Assembly: GCF_027594545.1 (NCBI RefSeq) | Contig: NZ_CP115160.1 | Coordinates: 4,708,501 to 4,772,500, forward strand | Direction of reading: 5' to 3' | Source: Algoriphagus sp. TR-M9 | GTDB taxonomy: Bacteria; Bacteroidota; Bacteroidia; Cytophagales; Cyclobacteriaceae | Length of the DNA stretch: 64,000 bases | Part shown: piece by piece, positions 63,637-64,000 of the stretch | Numbering within the stretch: the first letter of the stretch is position 1 | How the letters are laid out: each line of letters starts with the position of its first letter | Notes under the pieces: model-generated | Database searches by the model: none | What the model was told of the DNA's origin: nothing | The model's input: the letters and a program-made list of their open reading frames with translations, nothing else | Made by a program: the position numbers and the translations under genes

Positions 63637-64000
63637 GACAGGATAGTACACAGGTAGATTCTTTGCTCCAGCAAGCCCAGCAGCTTCCTTCTGCAGATTT
63701 AGGGCCAATCTATGAGCCACCTCCGGTGGAGTTTAGCTTTGAAACTACAGGTTGGGCAATTCTAGGTGGAATGTTCCTTCTAGGAGTCTTAGTTATCCTG
63801 TTTTTTATGCTGAGACACTATCTCCGTAATCGTTATAGAAAAGAAGCGTTGACTTCTTTATATGAAATAGAATCTGACGCATCAGCCTTTCCAAAGGTAT
63901 TTGTGATCCTGAAGCGAGTCGCGATCCAGGTTTTTGGAAGGGAAAAAGTAGGTAGTCTGCACGGAAATTCCTGGCTGGGTTTTCTGGATAAAACCGGGAA
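63633..64000 (+). CDS. DUF4381-like membrane protein (Bat operon), truncated by the window end
   Basis: The ATG at 63633 overlaps the DUF58 stop. The visible 122 residues show an N-terminal acidic linker (DLGPIYEPPPVEF), one membrane helix (WAILGGMFLLGVLVILFFML), then a basic cytoplasmic segment (HYLRNRYRKEALTSLYEIE...) containing FGREKVGSLHGNSWLGFLD, typical of DUF4381. The rest lies beyond the window. Confidence 0.85.
   Translation, partial: MRQDSTQVDSLLQQAQQLPSADLGPIYEPPPVEFSFETTGWAILGGMFLLGVLVILFFMLRHYLRNRYRKEALTSLYEIESDASAFPKVFVILKRVAIQVFGREKVGSLHGNSWLGFLDKTG

Overview
The window looks like the chromosome of a member of the Bacteroidota, most likely an aerobic Cyclobacteriaceae-type bacterium (Algoriphagus-like). 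The genus is inference. The phylum rests on a SusC/SusD pair, a type IX secretion sorting domain, tandem sulfatases, a Bacteroidota-size type II-C Cas9 with long CRISPR repeats, and promoters of the TTTG-N19-TAnnTTTG kind. No rRNA or tRNA gene was seen.

Region 1 (1-12.4 kb) is a type II-C CRISPR-Cas locus: the end of an array with its own terminator, cas2, cas1, a REP-associated transposase (RAYT) wedged into the operon, a 1430-aa cas9, and a tracrRNA gene found by its 16-nt match to the repeat. Directly upstream of cas9 on the same strand is a 1938-aa DUF4011 helicase with a Vsr-like nuclease domain, a type associated with phage defence. Region 2 (12.4-26.8 kb) is a mobile and decaying stretch: an IS3-family element sitting in a palindrome whose uninterrupted twin lies 7 kb away, two broken staphylococcal-nuclease genes, an IS1595 fragment, a T9SS-exported protease, and a tight three-gene operon. 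That operon encodes a TcmP methyltransferase-like protein, a DUF5131 three-Cys protein, and an OLD-like ATPase with a TOPRIM domain. It is the best candidate here for an undescribed defence or nucleic-acid-modification system.

Region 3 (26.8-40.5 kb) holds a TlpA-like thioredoxin protein, SusC, SusD, a small DUF6520-like secreted peptide, a MauE/DoxX protein, a LytS/LytTR two-component pair and a full-length LanB-type dehydratase. Between them is a short minus-strand gene, too small for ordinary ORF calling, encoding a 50-aa Ser/Thr-rich peptide with a near-consensus promoter and a terminator. It is a possible RiPP precursor. Region 4 (40.5-46.8 kb) has repeat-rich DNA, a small four-gene module (a family found only in this phylum as far as I know, a DUF5675-like protein and two small membrane proteins), a receiver/PAS-kinase pair, a DUF3820 protein and an AraC regulator.

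Region 5 (46.8-64 kb) is ordinary chromosome with a catabolic and envelope flavour: two DUF1593 nucleoside-hydrolase-like proteins divergent from the AraC regulator, a PAS/GAF protein ending in a kinase dimerisation domain without an ATPase domain and overlapping a receiver gene, three outer-membrane barrel proteins, a HAD-family lipoprotein, two Cys-type sulfatases, and the start of a MoxR-DUF58-DUF4381 (Bat-type) operon that runs off the window. Several families of short intergenic repeats and palindromes recur through the window, mainly in the gene-poor gaps between 20 and 49 kb.
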